Assembly: GCF_963678635.1 (NCBI RefSeq)
Contig: NC_087067.1
Coordinates: forward strand, 25,365,547-25,429,546
Direction of reading: 5' to 3'
Source: Symsagittifera roscoffensis
Lineage: Eukaryota; Xenacoelomorpha; Acoela; Convolutidae
DNA length: 64,000 nt
Positions 42,909 through 55,713 of this stretch are shown piece after piece. Position numbers and translations under genes: made by a program. The stretch's first letter is position 1, and every line of letters starts with the position of its first letter. The notes under the pieces are model-generated. The model had not been told where the DNA came from. It worked only from the letters and a program-made list of their open reading frames with translations, and did no database searches.

Positions 42909-45900
42909 CTAGCAAAAACGGAAATCACGCCACGTATTTGTATTTGTACATATTGGATTGTTTCTCAATTCACTCACGTAAAACTCTTTCAATTTTTTCT
43001 TGAATCCTGTTCTCGATTTTTCTAAATTGCGCAAAATTATGGGCAGTGAATTCCATTTTTTAGAAGTCAAATGAAAAAATGATTTTTGTAGAGAAACGGT
43101 TGAACAATGTTTGTCAAAAATAATTTGTTTGGTTCTTTTGTTGAGCCTATAATTGGCAGTCGGTAGTCTCAATGTATTTTGAAAAGCCTTCTTTTTGTTT
43201 GTAAGATAAGATATTGGTATAAGTATGTTATACACTTTAACTCAATTCTTTTCTCGATTCCAATGAACGATTTGCTAATGCGAAGAAGGGAAGATTTAAA
43301 CTTCGATCTGAAATATGTTCTTTTTAACGCCCAGTTCAACTGTTTCTCTAGAGATAGCATCAAAGTAGCTTTAATTTGTATTTAAAATATTGCTGAATAA
43401 TCTAAATGTGATAAAACAAGACAATGAAGCAAGGTCGGCACAAACTAATGCTAATGTCGGCAGTTGTTGTCCATTTGTATCTATAGTTTTAATTCCTTGT
43501 GCCATTTTTTGGAGAATTGTTTTGATTTAAGCATGAAAAGATAAACTTGAATCAAGAATAAGGCCTAAATATTTGCATTCTGATTTTTTGGCTACATAAT
43601 GCCCATTAATTACTTTTGTATCAGTAGCTACATTTTTACGATTTTTTTTTTGACAAAATGTTATAAATTCCGATTTAGATGCATTCAGATTCAAGTGGTT
43701 CTCTGCAAAAAATTCCGTAAGATTATTGAGTGATTTTTGCAATCGATTAAAAGCATTTTCCGAAATTATAGAAGACGAAAAAACCATACAGTCGTCAGCA
43801 TATTGAACTAAAGTACAACCTTCATATAATCGCTCTTGTATGTCATTAACATATAAATTGAACAACAACGGACCAAGTACCGTTCCTTGTGGGACACCTC
43901 GTTTGATTTCAATCCAGTCTGAAAAGATTCCATTGACGTTTACTCTTTGAATACGTTTGTTTAGGAAGCTAGCAATTAAAGCATTTGCTCCATTTGAAAA
44001 ACCGAGAGAAAATATTTTTTCAATTAAAACTTCATGCGAAATAGAATCAAAAGCCTTGGACAGATCTAATAAAGCTGCATGCACAATTTTTTTTGAAGCT
44101 ATTTGATTTCGAATACTTTCTGTCACATAAACAAGAGCATCTTGTGTTGAAATGTTTTTGCGAAATCCGAATTGAAATGGTGTGATTATTTGAAATTTGT
44201 CAGGATGTTCTGTTATTTGGGCATGCAAAATTTTTTCAAAAAATTTAGAGAAAGCACAAGTTATTGATATTAGCCGATAATTTTTTGCATCCATTGGGTC
44301 ATCTTTTTTAAACAAAGGGGTTATGTGTGCTTTTTTCCGTTCGATCGGGAAAATTTTCTCATCTAAGCAAGTATTTATGACAAAAGTTAAATGTGGAACT
44401 ATAACTGATTGACCGTCAATAATTGCCCAAGCAGGTACGGTACAAGGTCCGAGTGGTTTTCTGACATTGATTTTTTGAACTATATCAAAGCATTGCTTCA
44501 CGGTAATGTGTTGAAAATGGAAAGGCGTAGATTCAGAGGCAGATTTGTTGTAATTCGGAGGGTTTTTAGCGCCGAAAAATTCGCCTAAGTTTGAAAAAAT
44601 ATAATTTAAATGATTGGCAATTTTTTTGTCTTGGGTTATCATTTCACTAAAGGAATTTCTGAGAACTGTAATTCAATTGTTGCCAGAACATGTACCTCTA
44701 ACTTGGTTAATATATTTCCATTTTTGTTGGATAGTGCTGAGAAGTGAAAAACAATTTTTTGAATGATCGAGTTATTTACTTCTAATCAATTGGCTCATTT
44801 GATTACGTAAAAACTGGTGCTTTGACTAATTATCGCTTGTGCTTTGACTGCGATATGATCTGAGTGAATTCTGTTTCTTAATCAACAATTGCTGCCATTC
44901 TGATTCGAACCATTTCGTTTTCAACACATTTTTTGGTTTGAAATTACGAACAAATTTTTTTTCGATAGGAGCATGTTGCTGAAGAGCACTAGAAATTAAA
45001 TAAATCATCGTCGAGAACATGTTTTGTGCGTCTGTACATTGATATAAGAGATACCAAGGAAGAGCGGAGAGTGTATTGCAAAATTCATTTTTCTGATAAT
45101 TTTTCTTATTGAAAGTCGAAATTATCCTCGGTAAACTTTTGCCGCATTTTCTATCCGTCAAAATAAATGAAGCAAAATGGTCGGTTTTATAAGGTGTATC
45201 AAAACAAAATTCAATGCCGTTTGTTTCATGGTCACTGATAATGTAGTCGATATGAGTTTTAGTTGAGGAACTAATTTTGGTCTCATCGTTTGGACAAAAA
45301 ACCTTCAATCCATATGGAATAATTATAGAATCTAAATTTCCTTTTTCTTTGCTATCCAGGTAATTTATGTTATAATCACCCAGAAGCGTAATTTTATTAG
45401 AAACTGAAAATGCATTATCTATGTTAAGCGTTAATTGTTCCAAAAAATCAATAAAGTTTGATCTGCTTGGTTTATAACACAAATTAACTAACATTTTTTC
45501 TTTACTGGAAATGTTAAATGTAGATTTGTACTCAACCCACACTGACTCATATTTTTCTTTATCAAATAAATTCAAATCAGGCCTCAATTTCGGAGCCAAT
45601 TTGACTGGTATATATAACAAAACCCCACCGCCTTTCTTTTTTACCGCTGATTGCCTATCATATCTGAACATCGCATGCGTTCTAGGGTGGAGATTCCATA
45701 AATTGTCACTATCTTCTTTTTTAAGCCACGTTTCGGAAATTCCTATAATTGTATTTTCGCCCATATCATCAAGAACTTTTTTAAATTGCATCCGTTTTCT
45801 AATAATACTTTGAAAATTCAAATGAACAAATTTAAGATTTGCACAATTTTTTGAGCAGATGCCGTAGACTGTTTCAATGGTTTCAATAGGACCAGGGTTT

Positions 45901-46115
45901 TTTTCAACATCCCCACTTTGGGTTAGTAACAACGCAAAAAGGAAAAGATGAATCAGTGTGGTAGCTCTCCGCTCATTTATCCCACATTTTGATGTTAATA
46001 TCTTTTGATGGCAGCTTAGATAGCCCCAGTAAACAATGGTTTTTTCTATATTTTCCATCCGAGCCTTGGAAATTAGAAAAATTGCACAAAACAACCAGAA
46101 TTTAATATTCAGCAT
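42909..46115 (-). pseudogene. LINE ORF2: 2A leader, APE endonuclease, reverse transcriptase
   Basis: Starts at ATG 46115 (MLNIKFWLFCAIFLISK). Residues 1-75 hold two hydrophobic stretches and end in a 2A motif. The APE-type endonuclease follows (HLNFQSI, ISETWLKKED, LLGDYNINYLD, HIDYIISDH). Between 44826 and 44642 the same frame has three stops (TAG, TAA, TGA), then the RT (PLFKKDDP, FGFRKNISTQDAL, LDLSKAFDSISH, RGVPQGTVLGPLLFNLYVND, YADD). A stop at 43527 and a frameshift near 43430 precede the C-terminal region (HCLVLSHLDYSAI; WNSLPIILRNLEKSRTGFKK at 42909-43235). The catalytic YADD is intact, but the frame is not. Confidence 0.9.
45888..45914 (-). other. 2A ribosome-skipping motif in LINE ORF2
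   Basis: GDVEKNPGP preceded by LFALLLTQS matches the DxExNPGP consensus for co-translational separation between Gly and Pro. Such motifs are known at the N-terminus of ORF2 in CR1-group LINEs of some invertebrates. The upstream hydrophobic stretch could also act as a signal sequence. Confidence 0.9.
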
Positions 46116-46162
46116 AATAAATTAAATAATCGCCAAAATTTGCACCAAGACAAAATGCGAAA

Positions 46163-47181
46163 CTAGTATTTCCTAAAGAATTTTGCGCCGTTTTTGAAAA
46201 GTTGTATCATTTCTGCCGTTTTTGGATCTAAATTTGATGATTGTTGGGTTTGCTTCATTCTGGGGCGGGTTGTAACCTCACATTTGTTTGCATTAATATC
46301 AGAACCTCTAAAAGAATCTCTAAAACTTTGCACCAAAATTTCAACACCCCCGTCAGAAGGATGCAAACCATCCGAGCTAAGCGCATCGGTATTTTGACTA
46401 AAATTTTTGTTTATGTCTAAAATATCCAATTTTACTTCGCCCAAGTCTTTTACATTCCGTACTAAATTAAGAATTTGCTTGTTTAGCTTCTGTACATTTG
46501 GATTAAAATCTTTTCTAAAACCGCCTAAGGGAGTTACAGTACATAGTGAAATTGTTTCTGGGGAGAATTTATGATTTACGAGATAAATTTGTTTTTCTAA
46601 GCTTCTCACGGCTTCCATCGCGTCAAAATCATTTGAGAGGCAGTCATTTTTTCCAATTAGCGTAGTTATATGTTTAAAATGTCGCGATTTACTACTTCTC
46701 ACGCGTTCCAGCAATGCAGAAATTGTTTGCCCACCAAATCCTCTCGCCAACACATTTTCCGATATTTGTTCCCCATTGATTCTGTTAACAATTGAGTCTC
46801 CCAGTAATATTCTCCTTCTCGTGGTAAAAATAAATGTTTTTGTTGTTGGTCGAATTTTTCTTCTTGAATATTGGTTGCTTGTATTTTGATTTCTTGGTTA
46901 TTATTGCTTTCTTTGTTATATTCGCTTCGTTTGTTCTGATTTCTGCTCCGAGTTTCAATCTTGCTCCATTCATTTTCAAATTTGTTTTCTGCAATTTTCG
47001 AATTACTCGTGTTTTTAAATTTTTCTAGATCAATAAATTTGTTTCCTTTTTCTTCATCTTTCGTTGATACAGTTAAGTTTTCGATAATTTGTTTAAAATA
47101 AGTAACATTTTTGATCAAGTCTTTATACAGCTCGTATTTCAATTCGTTGTTCAAATTTCGGAAAGTTTCGAGGTGAAACAT
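46163..47181 (-). pseudogene. LINE ORF1 with SGNH (GDSL-like) esterase domain
   Basis: The N-terminal part (47181 to about 46825, MFHLETFRNLNNELKYELYK) is Lys/Asn/Gln-rich. After a one-base frameshift near 46835 the esterase follows: GDSIVNRI with the nucleophile Ser, GFGGQTI with block II Gly, IGKNDC with block III Asn, and SDGLHPSDGG with the Asp/His pair. All four SGNH blocks are present. The stop at 46163 lies 48 bp before the ORF2 ATG. Esterase domains are known in ORF1 of CR1-type LINEs. Confidence 0.82.
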
Positions 47182-48080
47182 GTTGGCGATTAAAAGCGAA
47201 ATTAAAAATAAGACATTAAAATGAACCGACTGATCGCTAGAAATTTAAATTGGTTGTGTGAATTACCAGTTCCATATCATTACTGATCGTTTAAAAAACG
47301 AGTTTTCTATCGTTTTCCGTTACACCTTTCTACGAAGTTATAATGGGCTAGAAAACGCGCGATGAGTTTAGGAGCAGGGAGTTACCACTAAAATTTATTC
47401 CCAAACTATTTTTGGTTTTTTATTTAAAACGTACATGTCTAAATCGAAATTGTGACTCAGAAACTTCAAGACAAATTAATACAAAACGGTTTAATTAAAT
47501 TGAGAGCTTAAAAGTATTTTAATCTTAATGGTAATTTAGAGGTCAACTGTGATTGGCTAATTTTTTAACATGATGTTTTAGAACCAAAATGTATGTGAAT
47601 TATTTTAAATGATATTTGTAAATTGACGTTTTATCGTCATTTAGATTAGTTTATTGTAAAAACACTGACGATGCATATAGTTGTGAAAACGTTTGAAAAT
47701 TACATTTTGGCAAAATTTTCTAAAATTTTTTGGTTCTCATATTTTTGTCGATATGGTAGCTTTCGTCTTCAAGTTTTGAATAGGCAGGTAACAGTTCGTT
47801 GTGACAATCGACCAGAATGGCGTCCTAAAGACATGAAAAAAAATCGGAATTTTATCTGGAGCAGTTAAGTGGGAGAATTGGCTAATTCAGAGAACTAACG
47901 CTCTTATTTGATAAACTGAACGAATTGCGAGAAGTCGGTTTTAACTGACATGTGAAATTTTAAAAAATCGTTTGTCAAGACACGTGACCATTTTTTTACC
48001 GCGAATGCAGAAAAAGCGCGAAAACCTGAAGATTATTTTTTGCTAGTCAGAAAAAGAACGACAAATTTTGCAAAAACAAA

Positions 48081-48985
48081 TGTGACATTCGACCAGAATG
48101 TGTCAAAATGCAAGTTCGAATTCGTAAATTTTATTAAAGAAGCTGAGCTGGAAAATTGGCGGTTTTAGCACATAAACGGTGTTAATCATTCATTTTGACG
48201 AACGGGGAATGATCAAATGGGTGTGACATGTGAATGTTTATAATTTCTTTTGAAAAGATAGACAAGTTACAATGTCGAAATTTTGCGACAACTGAAAACT
48301 GCAAAAAACACAAAAACAACAGAAATTAATGAGAAAACGGTGAACGGCAATTGTGCGATACAGATCGAGACTGAAGTAGAAAATTACGATCAGAAGACCA
48401 TTCCGAGTTGTAATGAACACAACAGGATTGCCGAGAACCAGAAGGGGTATTGGGATGACGTGTCCAGCCTTCCGGGAAGAAATTTGACTGTTGTTTGCTC
48501 GGATTCCAGAATCCGGATGGGTCTCGGAAAAAAACTGTAACTCTCTGTTTTTATGAACTTTTAGCTTCTGGTTAGGTCCTGAATTGAAATAATAACATTT
48601 CGTTTTCACATTATGAGAAGCTTGGAGTTGAGAGAAAGTGTTGATCCATCTTCGATGGAGATTATGACTTTTATCTACTGAACAGAAACAATAGTAATAT
48701 GATAAACATGTAGTAGCCATGTTTTTAGAAATGACCTCGTGGTCTCGGGATACTGAGACCTAGCCGTGAGCTCACTATTTCTGCGTGTAACTAAGTTAAG
48801 TAGAGCGTTCTGATCGAAGCCGGAAACAGTAAGGTTTTTGTCGACCCGATGTTAGAAAGACAACCAAATGAACTGGCTTTGGCAGAGATGGTGAAAAACA
48901 TGTAGAGCTGTGTTGAGAGGCTAGCCAGTTGTTTTAGAACCTAGATTTAATTTCCGTCGATTTGTGCTTCCGGGCGAATGTTACA
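48081..48985 (+). repeat. Solo LTR related to element 2, full length
   Basis: 905 bp from TGTGACATTCGACCAG to CGGGCGAATGTTACA, on the plus strand (opposite to element 2). It is diverged but alignable along its length, including the hairpin GGTCTCGGGATACTGAGACC. No internal element is attached. Confidence 0.88.
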
Positions 48986-49238
48986 AACTTTTTATTTTCC
49001 AAACGTGGCATATTAGTTTTCAATCAAGAAAAAGTAAAAGCATTATATTATATTTCATTTTTAGATCAAACAATGAGTCAATTTAGCACAATCGCAGCAG
49101 GTTTAATGGCTCAATTTTGTTATTTTTATGGTGAAATCTTTAGATTTGCTGCCATTCTGATTCAAGAGTACGGCCGGGTAATTAGGATTGTTGACTGGAA
49201 CGGTTTTTTTATTGCATTGAATTGATTCCGCAGGCCAT

Positions 49239-49690
49239 TTATCTTAAAACCTTCCTAACTTCCTCTTGAAACGATAGAAATTGATCTAATATTACTCCGA
49301 GGTGTTTGACCTTGCCATTCTCTTGAATGACGTTTTTGTCTAAGGTAAATGAAATTTTTTTGTCTTCATGGGTTCGCGAATGTTTTTTTTTGCTGAAAAG
49401 GATAGTTTCTACTTTTTGGTGTTCAGTTGTATGGAATGCCTGAAAAATTGTTTGATAGAATCCTGCAATCATTTTCTAGCTCGTTTAACGCTAGATCAGC
49501 AATTTGATTTTCGCGAAAAAGTAGCATGTCATCTGCATACTGTAGTACTATTTTCACGAATTAGGTAACTGTTTGTCTAAGTCGTTGATATACATATTAA
49601 AGATCAGGGGTACCAAAACCGTACCCTGAGGGACACCTTGGAGCAATAAAGTTCAATCTGTTTCAATGTTGCTGACAATTTTTTTCTGGT
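49239..49690 (-). pseudogene. LINE reverse transcriptase fragment, array unit 1
   Basis: Minus-strand remains of an RT: a GVPQGT-like region near 49640 followed by the C-terminal RT block (KHLGVILDQFLSFQEEV). It differs from the LINE at 42512-47269, so it derives from a second lineage. Stops and frameshifts throughout. Confidence 0.75.
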
Positions 49691-50758
49691 GTCGGTTGCT
49701 GATGAAAGAGTTTATCATTTTACTTGTGCTTTCAGAAATTTTCAGAATCTCCATTATAATGGCTCAATTATGTTGTTTTTCTATTGAAATCGTTAAATTT
49801 ACTGACATTTTGATTCAAGAGTACGGTCCGGTAGTTTGGATGACTTGTATCTAATGCGTTTATGATTGATAGGAGATTTTTCATTGGATTTTTGATTTTA
49901 AATTTGATCTTCGCTTGTTTGATAAGTTAACTTTGGTATCTGAAATCTTATTCCATATCATTACTGTTTGTTCAAAAAACGAGTTTTCAATAGTTTTTTT
50001 TATACTTTTCAACAAAATTATAATGGGCTTGAGCACGCGCGATGCGTTTGGGAGCAGGGAGTTACCACTGAAAACTTAGTCCTAAATTTTTTTTGGTTTT
50101 TTTGTTAAAACGTACAGATCTAAATCAAAATTAAGACTCAGAAACTTCCAGACAAATTAATATAAAGTTGTTTAATTAGTTTTAGAGCTTAAAAGTATTT
50201 TAATCTTAATAGTAATTTAGAGATCAACTGTGATTGGATAATTTTTTAACATGATAGTTTAGAACCAAAATGTATGTGAATTATTGTAAGTTTTTTTTGT
50301 AAATTGATGTTTTATTGTCATTTAGATTAGTTTATTGTAAAAATACCGTCGATGCGTATAGTTGCGAAAACGTTTGAAATTTACATTTTGGCATAAGTTT
50401 CTAAACTTTTTGGTTTTCATATTTATGTCGACATGGTAGTTTTCGTCTTCAAGTTTTGAATAGGCAGGTAACAGTTCGTTGTGACAATCGACCAAATTGG
50501 CGACCAAATTGCATGAGAAAATCGAAATTTTATTTGGAGTAATTTAGTGGGAGAACTGGCTAATTCAGAGAACTAACGCTCTTGTTTGATAAAATGAACG
50601 ATTTGGGAGAAGTCGGTTTTAACTGACATGTGAAATTTTAAAAATTCATTTAGAAAGACTCGTGACCATTTGTCTTTTTGCGAGTGCATAAAAAGCGCAA
50701 AAATCTGGAATTTGGTTTTAGCTAGTCGCAAAAAGAACGACAAATTTTGCAAAAAAAA

Positions 50759-50863
50759 CGCGACATTCGACCAGAATGGGTCAAAAAGCAAGTTCGATTT
50801 CCAATTTTTATTCAAGAATCTGAGCTGGAAAATTGGCGGTTTAAGCACCGGGCGAATGTTACA
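50759..50863 (+). repeat. 105-bp miniature LTR derivative, array copy 1
   Basis: Keeps only the first 90 or so bases (GACATTCGACCAGAATG) and the end (CGGGCGAATGTTACA) of the element 2-type LTR, with the centre deleted. Confidence 0.75.
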
Positions 50864-51156
50864 AACTTTTTATTTTCCAAACGTGGCATATTAGTTTTCA
50901 ATCAAGAAAGGGTAAAAGAAATTGCTTTTTTTGTGTTTCTAGTATCATTAAAAATATTCCTTTAATCACGCTCAGTTTTTTTGAGCTGAAAAGCTGCAAT
51001 ATGAGGCTTTCATCTTGGAAATTCATTCTTCATTAATCGTTACGGACAAAGATTGATTTTTGTGGGGCACATTTTTTAATTTTTAGTACAAACTAATTGG
51101 TGAAAAAAATGTGCATTGAATCAGGATCACATTGCCTGAAAAAATTTTGCACTCCG

Positions 51157-51496
51157 GATGTTTTAATTTCTTCAATCGTGTTTTTTCAAACAATATTGAT
51201 GATTTTCACTGGTCTCCTCTGCCCTGTTCTGTGAGCTTTTTCTGCAGCCTGGATATCATTTTGAGGATTGAAATCTTTGTCTTAAAAATATAACTGTACC
51301 GTCGCTGGTCAAAGTTATCCCTTGTCCGCCGGCTTTCATGCTTATCAAGAAAACTGAAGTTGTCTCGTAATTATTGAAGTTTTTAATAGACAAAAACCCC
51401 TCCTCGCTTCGTGATGATCCAGCAAGGCGCCCATATAACAGACACTTGTATTTCAGATAGTCTTGTTAAATGTACAACATCGTGATAAACTGAGTA
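51157..51496 (-). pseudogene. ALC1 exon 2 fragment, array copy 1
   Basis: About 340 bp matching 4727-5066 of the ALC1-like gene, the helicase C region from the [15 protein letters not shown] segment to the VEEII segment. It is on the same strand as the gene. It carries small changes that break the frame. The functional gene lies beyond element 2, about 46 kb away. Confidence 0.88.
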
Positions 51497-52754
51497 TTTT
51501 TCTATAGTAATTGTCTATAGTAATTTACATTTGTTGCCACTAATGGATCTTCCTTAAACAATAAGAAAGGTGGTTTTTAAATTTGATCTTCGCTTGTCTG
51601 TATGCTAGTATATCACTTTGCCATAAGTTAATTTTGGAGTCTAAAATCGTAATCCATATCATGACTGATCGTTTGAAAATGAGTTTTCTATAAATTTTCC
51701 GTTATATCTTTCTACGAAGTATATACTTTTTCGTGTCTAATATTCTGTAGATATGGTAGTTTTTGTGATAAAATGTTGAATAGGCAGGTAACATTCAGTT
51801 TCTTTCTCCAAAAATGGCATAATAATTTTCAATCAAGACAAGGTAAAAGCATTATTTTATTTTTGATTTATAAATCAGACGATGAGTCAAACTTAGAACG
51901 ATTGCAGCAGATTTTAATGGCCCAATTCTGTTGTTTTTCTATTAAAATCAATAAATTTACTGACATTTTGATTCAAGAGTACGGTCCGGTGGTTTGGATG
52001 ACTTGCATCTAATGCGTTTATGATTGATAGGAGATTTTTCATTGGATTTTTGATTTTAATTTTGATCTTCGCTTGTTTGTATGTTAGTATATCCCATAAG
52101 TTAATTTTGGCATCTGAAATCTTATTCCATATCCTTACTGATTGTTTAAAAAACGAGTTTTCTATAGTTTTCTTACATACCTTTCTACACGCGCGATGAG
52201 TTTAGGAGCAGGGAGTTACCACTGAAAAGTTAGTCCCAATTTTTTTTTGGTTTTTTAATTAAAACGTACATGTCTAAATCAAAATTATGACTCAGAAACT
52301 TCCAGACAAACTAATATAAAACAGTTTAATTAAATTTAGAGCATAAAAATATTTCAATCTTAATGGTAATTTGAGGTCAACTGTGATTGGCTAATTTTTT
52401 AACATGATTGTTTAGAACCAAAATGTATGTGAATCATTGTAAAAATTATTTGTAAATTGATGTTTTATCGTCATTTAGATTAGTTTATTGTAAAAATACT
52501 GACGATGCATATAGTTGCGAAAACGTTTGAAATTTAGATTAAGGCAAAATTTTCTCATATTTTTGTCAATATGGTAGCTTTCGTCTTCAAGTTTTGAATA
52601 GGCAGGTAACAGTTCGTTGTGTTCGCAGGTAACATCGACCAGAATGGCGTCCTAAAGGCATGAAAAAAATTGGAATTTTTAATTGGAGCAACTTAGTGGG
52701 AGAACTGATTAATTCAGAGAACTAACGATCTTATTTGATAAACTAAACTGTTTT

Positions 52755-53388
52755 ACTGTCGAAGTAGAAGAGCATTCCGAATTGTGACGGCTGTACAGCT
52801 ACGATTGTTACGGAGTAGTTCCCGAGGATTCATAGCGGTATTGGGAAGAATTGCTACCTTTTCTGATCAAAAACAAGACAGCTCTTCGACCGGATTCAAG
52901 AATCCATAAAAGGTCTTGAGATGAGACTTGAAACTCATTTTGAACAACTTTTAGCTTCCTGGTATGCCATGAATTGAATTACCTAACATCAGTTTCTTTT
53001 TCAGATGATGAGAAGCTAGGAGTTGAGGGAAAGGGTTGATCCATCTCCGATGGCTACGATGATTTTTATCTACTGTATCTACTGAATAAAAAAAATAGTC
53101 AGAAGATTATAAGTAGCAGCCCTGTTTTTAGGAGTGACCTCGTGGTCTAAAGATACTGAGACCCAGCCATGAGCTCACTAATTTTGCATGTAATTCAGTC
53201 AATTAGAGCGTTCTGATCAAAGCCGGAAACAGTAAGGTTTTTGTCGACCCGATGTTAGAAAGACAACCAAATGAACTGGCTTTGGCAGAGATGGTGAAAA
53301 GCATGTAGAGCTGTGTTGAGACGCTAGCCAGTTGTTTTAGAACCTAGATTTAATTTCCGTCGATTTGTACTTCCGGGCGAATGTTACA
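52755..53388 (+). repeat. 5'-truncated element 2-type LTR, array copy 2
   Basis: Matches the solo LTR at 48081-48985 from its middle onward and ends CGGGCGAATGTTACA. The first third is missing. Confidence 0.8.
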
Positions 53389-53639
53389 AACTTTTTATTT
53401 TCCAAACGTGGCATATTAGTTTTCAATCAAGAAAAGGTAAAAGCAATATATTATATTTCATTTTTAGATCAAACAATGAGTCAATTTAGCACAATCGCAA
53501 TAGGTTTAATGGCTCAATTTTGTTTTTTTTATGGTGAAATCTTTAGATTTGCTGCCATTCTGATTCAAGAGTACAGCCGGGTAATTAGGATTGTTGACTG
53601 GAACGGTTTTTTTTATTGCATTGAAGAGATTCCGCAGGC

Positions 53640-54095
53640 CATTTATCTTAAAACCTTCCTAACTTCCACTTGAAACGATTGAAATTGATCTAATATTACT
53701 CCGAGGTATTTGACCTTGCCATTCTCTTGAATGACGTTTTGGTCTAAGGTAAATGAAGTTTTTTTGTCTTCATGGGTTCGCGAATGTTTTTTTTTTGCTG
53801 AAAAGGATAAGTTCTACTTTTTGGTGTTCAGTTGTATGGAATGCCTGAAAAATTGTTTGATAGAATCCTGCAATCATTTTCTAGCTCGTTTAACGCTAGA
53901 TCAGCAATTTGATTTCCGCGAAAAAGTAGCATGTCATCTGCATACTGTAGTACTATTTTCACGAATTAGGTAACTGTTTGTCTAAGTCGTTGATATACAT
54001 ATTAAAGATCAAGGGTACCAAAACAGTGCCCTGAGGGACACCTTGGAGCAATAAAGTTCAATCTGTTTCAATGTTGCTGACAATTTTTTTTTGGT
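53640..54095 (-). pseudogene. LINE reverse transcriptase fragment, array unit 2
   Basis: A near copy of 49239-49690, with the same truncated RT region and the ggacaccttgg block. Confidence 0.72.
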
Positions 54096-55179
54096 GTCGG
54101 TTGCTGATGAAAGAATTTATCATTTTACTTGTGCTTTCAGAAATTTTCAGAATCTCCATTTTAATGGCCCAATTATGTTGTTTTTCTATTGAAATCGTTA
54201 AAATTACTGAAATTTTGGTTCAAGAGTACGGTCCGGTAGTTTGGATGACTTGTATCTAATGCGTTTATGATTGATATGAGATTTTTGATTGGATTTTTGA
54301 TTTTAAATTTGATCTTGGCTTGTTTGTATGTTAGTATATCCCATAAGTTAACTTTGGTATCTGAAATCTTATTCCATATCATTACTGATTGTTCAAAAAA
54401 CGAGTTTTCTATAGTTTTCTTTTTTACTTTTCAACAAAGTTATAATGGGTTTGAGCACGCGCGATGCGTTTGGGAGCAGGGAGTTACCACTGAAAACTTA
54501 GACCTAAATTTTTTTTGGTTTTTTTGTTAAAACGTACAGATCTAAATCAAAATTAAGACTCAGAAACTTCCAGACAAATTAATATAAAGTTGTTTAATTA
54601 TTTTTAGATCTTAAAATTATTTTAATCTTAATAGTAATTTAGAGGTCAACTGTGATTGGCTAATTTTTTAACATGATAGTTTAGAACCAAAACGTATGTG
54701 AATTATTGTAATTTGTTTTTGTAAATTGATGTTTTATCGTCATTTAGATTAGTTTATTGTAAAAATATTGTCGATGCGTATAGTTGCGAAAACGTTTGAA
54801 ATTTACATTTTGGCATAAGTTTCTAAATTTTTTGGTTTTCATATTTATGTCGACATGGTAGTTTTCGTCTTCAAGTTTTGAATAGGCAGGTACCAGTTTG
54901 TTGTGACAATCGACCAAAATGGCATCCAAAACGCATGAAAAAATCGAATTTTTAATTGGAGCAACTTAGTGGGAGAACTGAATAATTCAGAGAACTAACG
55001 CTCTTATTTGATAAACTGAACGAATTGGGAGAAGTCGGTTTTAACTGACATGTGAAATTTTAAAAAATCGTTTGTCAAGACACGTGACCATTTTTTTTAC
55101 CGCGAATGCAGAAAAAACGCGAAAACCTGAAGATTAATTTTTGCTAGTCAGAAAAAGAACGACAAATTCTGCAAAAAAA

Positions 55180-55284
55180 CGCGACATTCGACCAGAATGT
55201 GTCAAAATGCAAGTTCGATTTCCAATTTTTATTAAAGAATCAGAGCTGAAAAATTGGCGGTTTAAGCACCGGGCGAATGTTACA
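55180..55284 (+). repeat. 105-bp miniature LTR derivative, array copy 2
   Basis: Same end-only LTR structure as 50759-50863. Confidence 0.72.
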
Positions 55285-55576
55285 ATCTTTTTATTTTCCA
55301 CACGTGGCATATTAGTTTTCAATCAAGAAAGGGCAAAAGAAATTGTTTTTTTTGTGTTTCTAGTATCATTAAAAATATTCCTCAGTTTTTTTGAGCTGAA
55401 AAGCTGCAATATGAGGCTTTTATCTTGGAAATTCATTCTTCATTAATCGTTACGGACAAAGATTGATTTTTGTGGGGCACATTTTTTAATTTTTAGTACA
55501 AACTAATTGGTGAAAAAAATGTGCATTGAATCAGGATCACTTTGCCTGAAAAAATTTTGCACTCCGGATGTTTTAA

Positions 55577-55713
55577 TTTCTTCAATCGTGTTTTTTCAAA
55601 CAATATTGATGATTTTCACTGGTCTCCTCTGCCCTGTTCTGTGAGCTTTTTCTGCAGCCTCGATATCATTTTGAGGATTGAAATCATTGTCTTAAAAATA
55701 TAACTGTACCGTA
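55577..55713 (-). pseudogene. ALC1 exon 2 fragment, array copy 2 (shortened)
   Basis: Matches the first part of the 51157-51496 fragment, then is cut at gtaccgtag and joined to other array sequence. The copy at 59309 has the same break. Confidence 0.82.

Larger units (their letters stand above)
42512..47269 (-). mobile_element. Full-length but decayed CR1-group non-LTR retrotransposon (LINE)
   Basis: 4.76 kb on the minus strand. The flanking target duplication TTCCA lies at 42507-42511 and 47270-47274. The host sequence on both sides (cttattcc and ccatatcattactg) is continuous in the other array units, which proves the boundaries. The order is a 5' UTR of about 90 bp, ORF1 with SGNH esterase, ORF2 with N-terminal hydrophobic/2A segment, APE endonuclease and RT, then a (CTT)n tail. 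An esterase-type ORF1 and a microsatellite 3' tail fit the CR1/L2 group. Several stops and frameshifts make this copy inactive. Confidence 0.88.
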
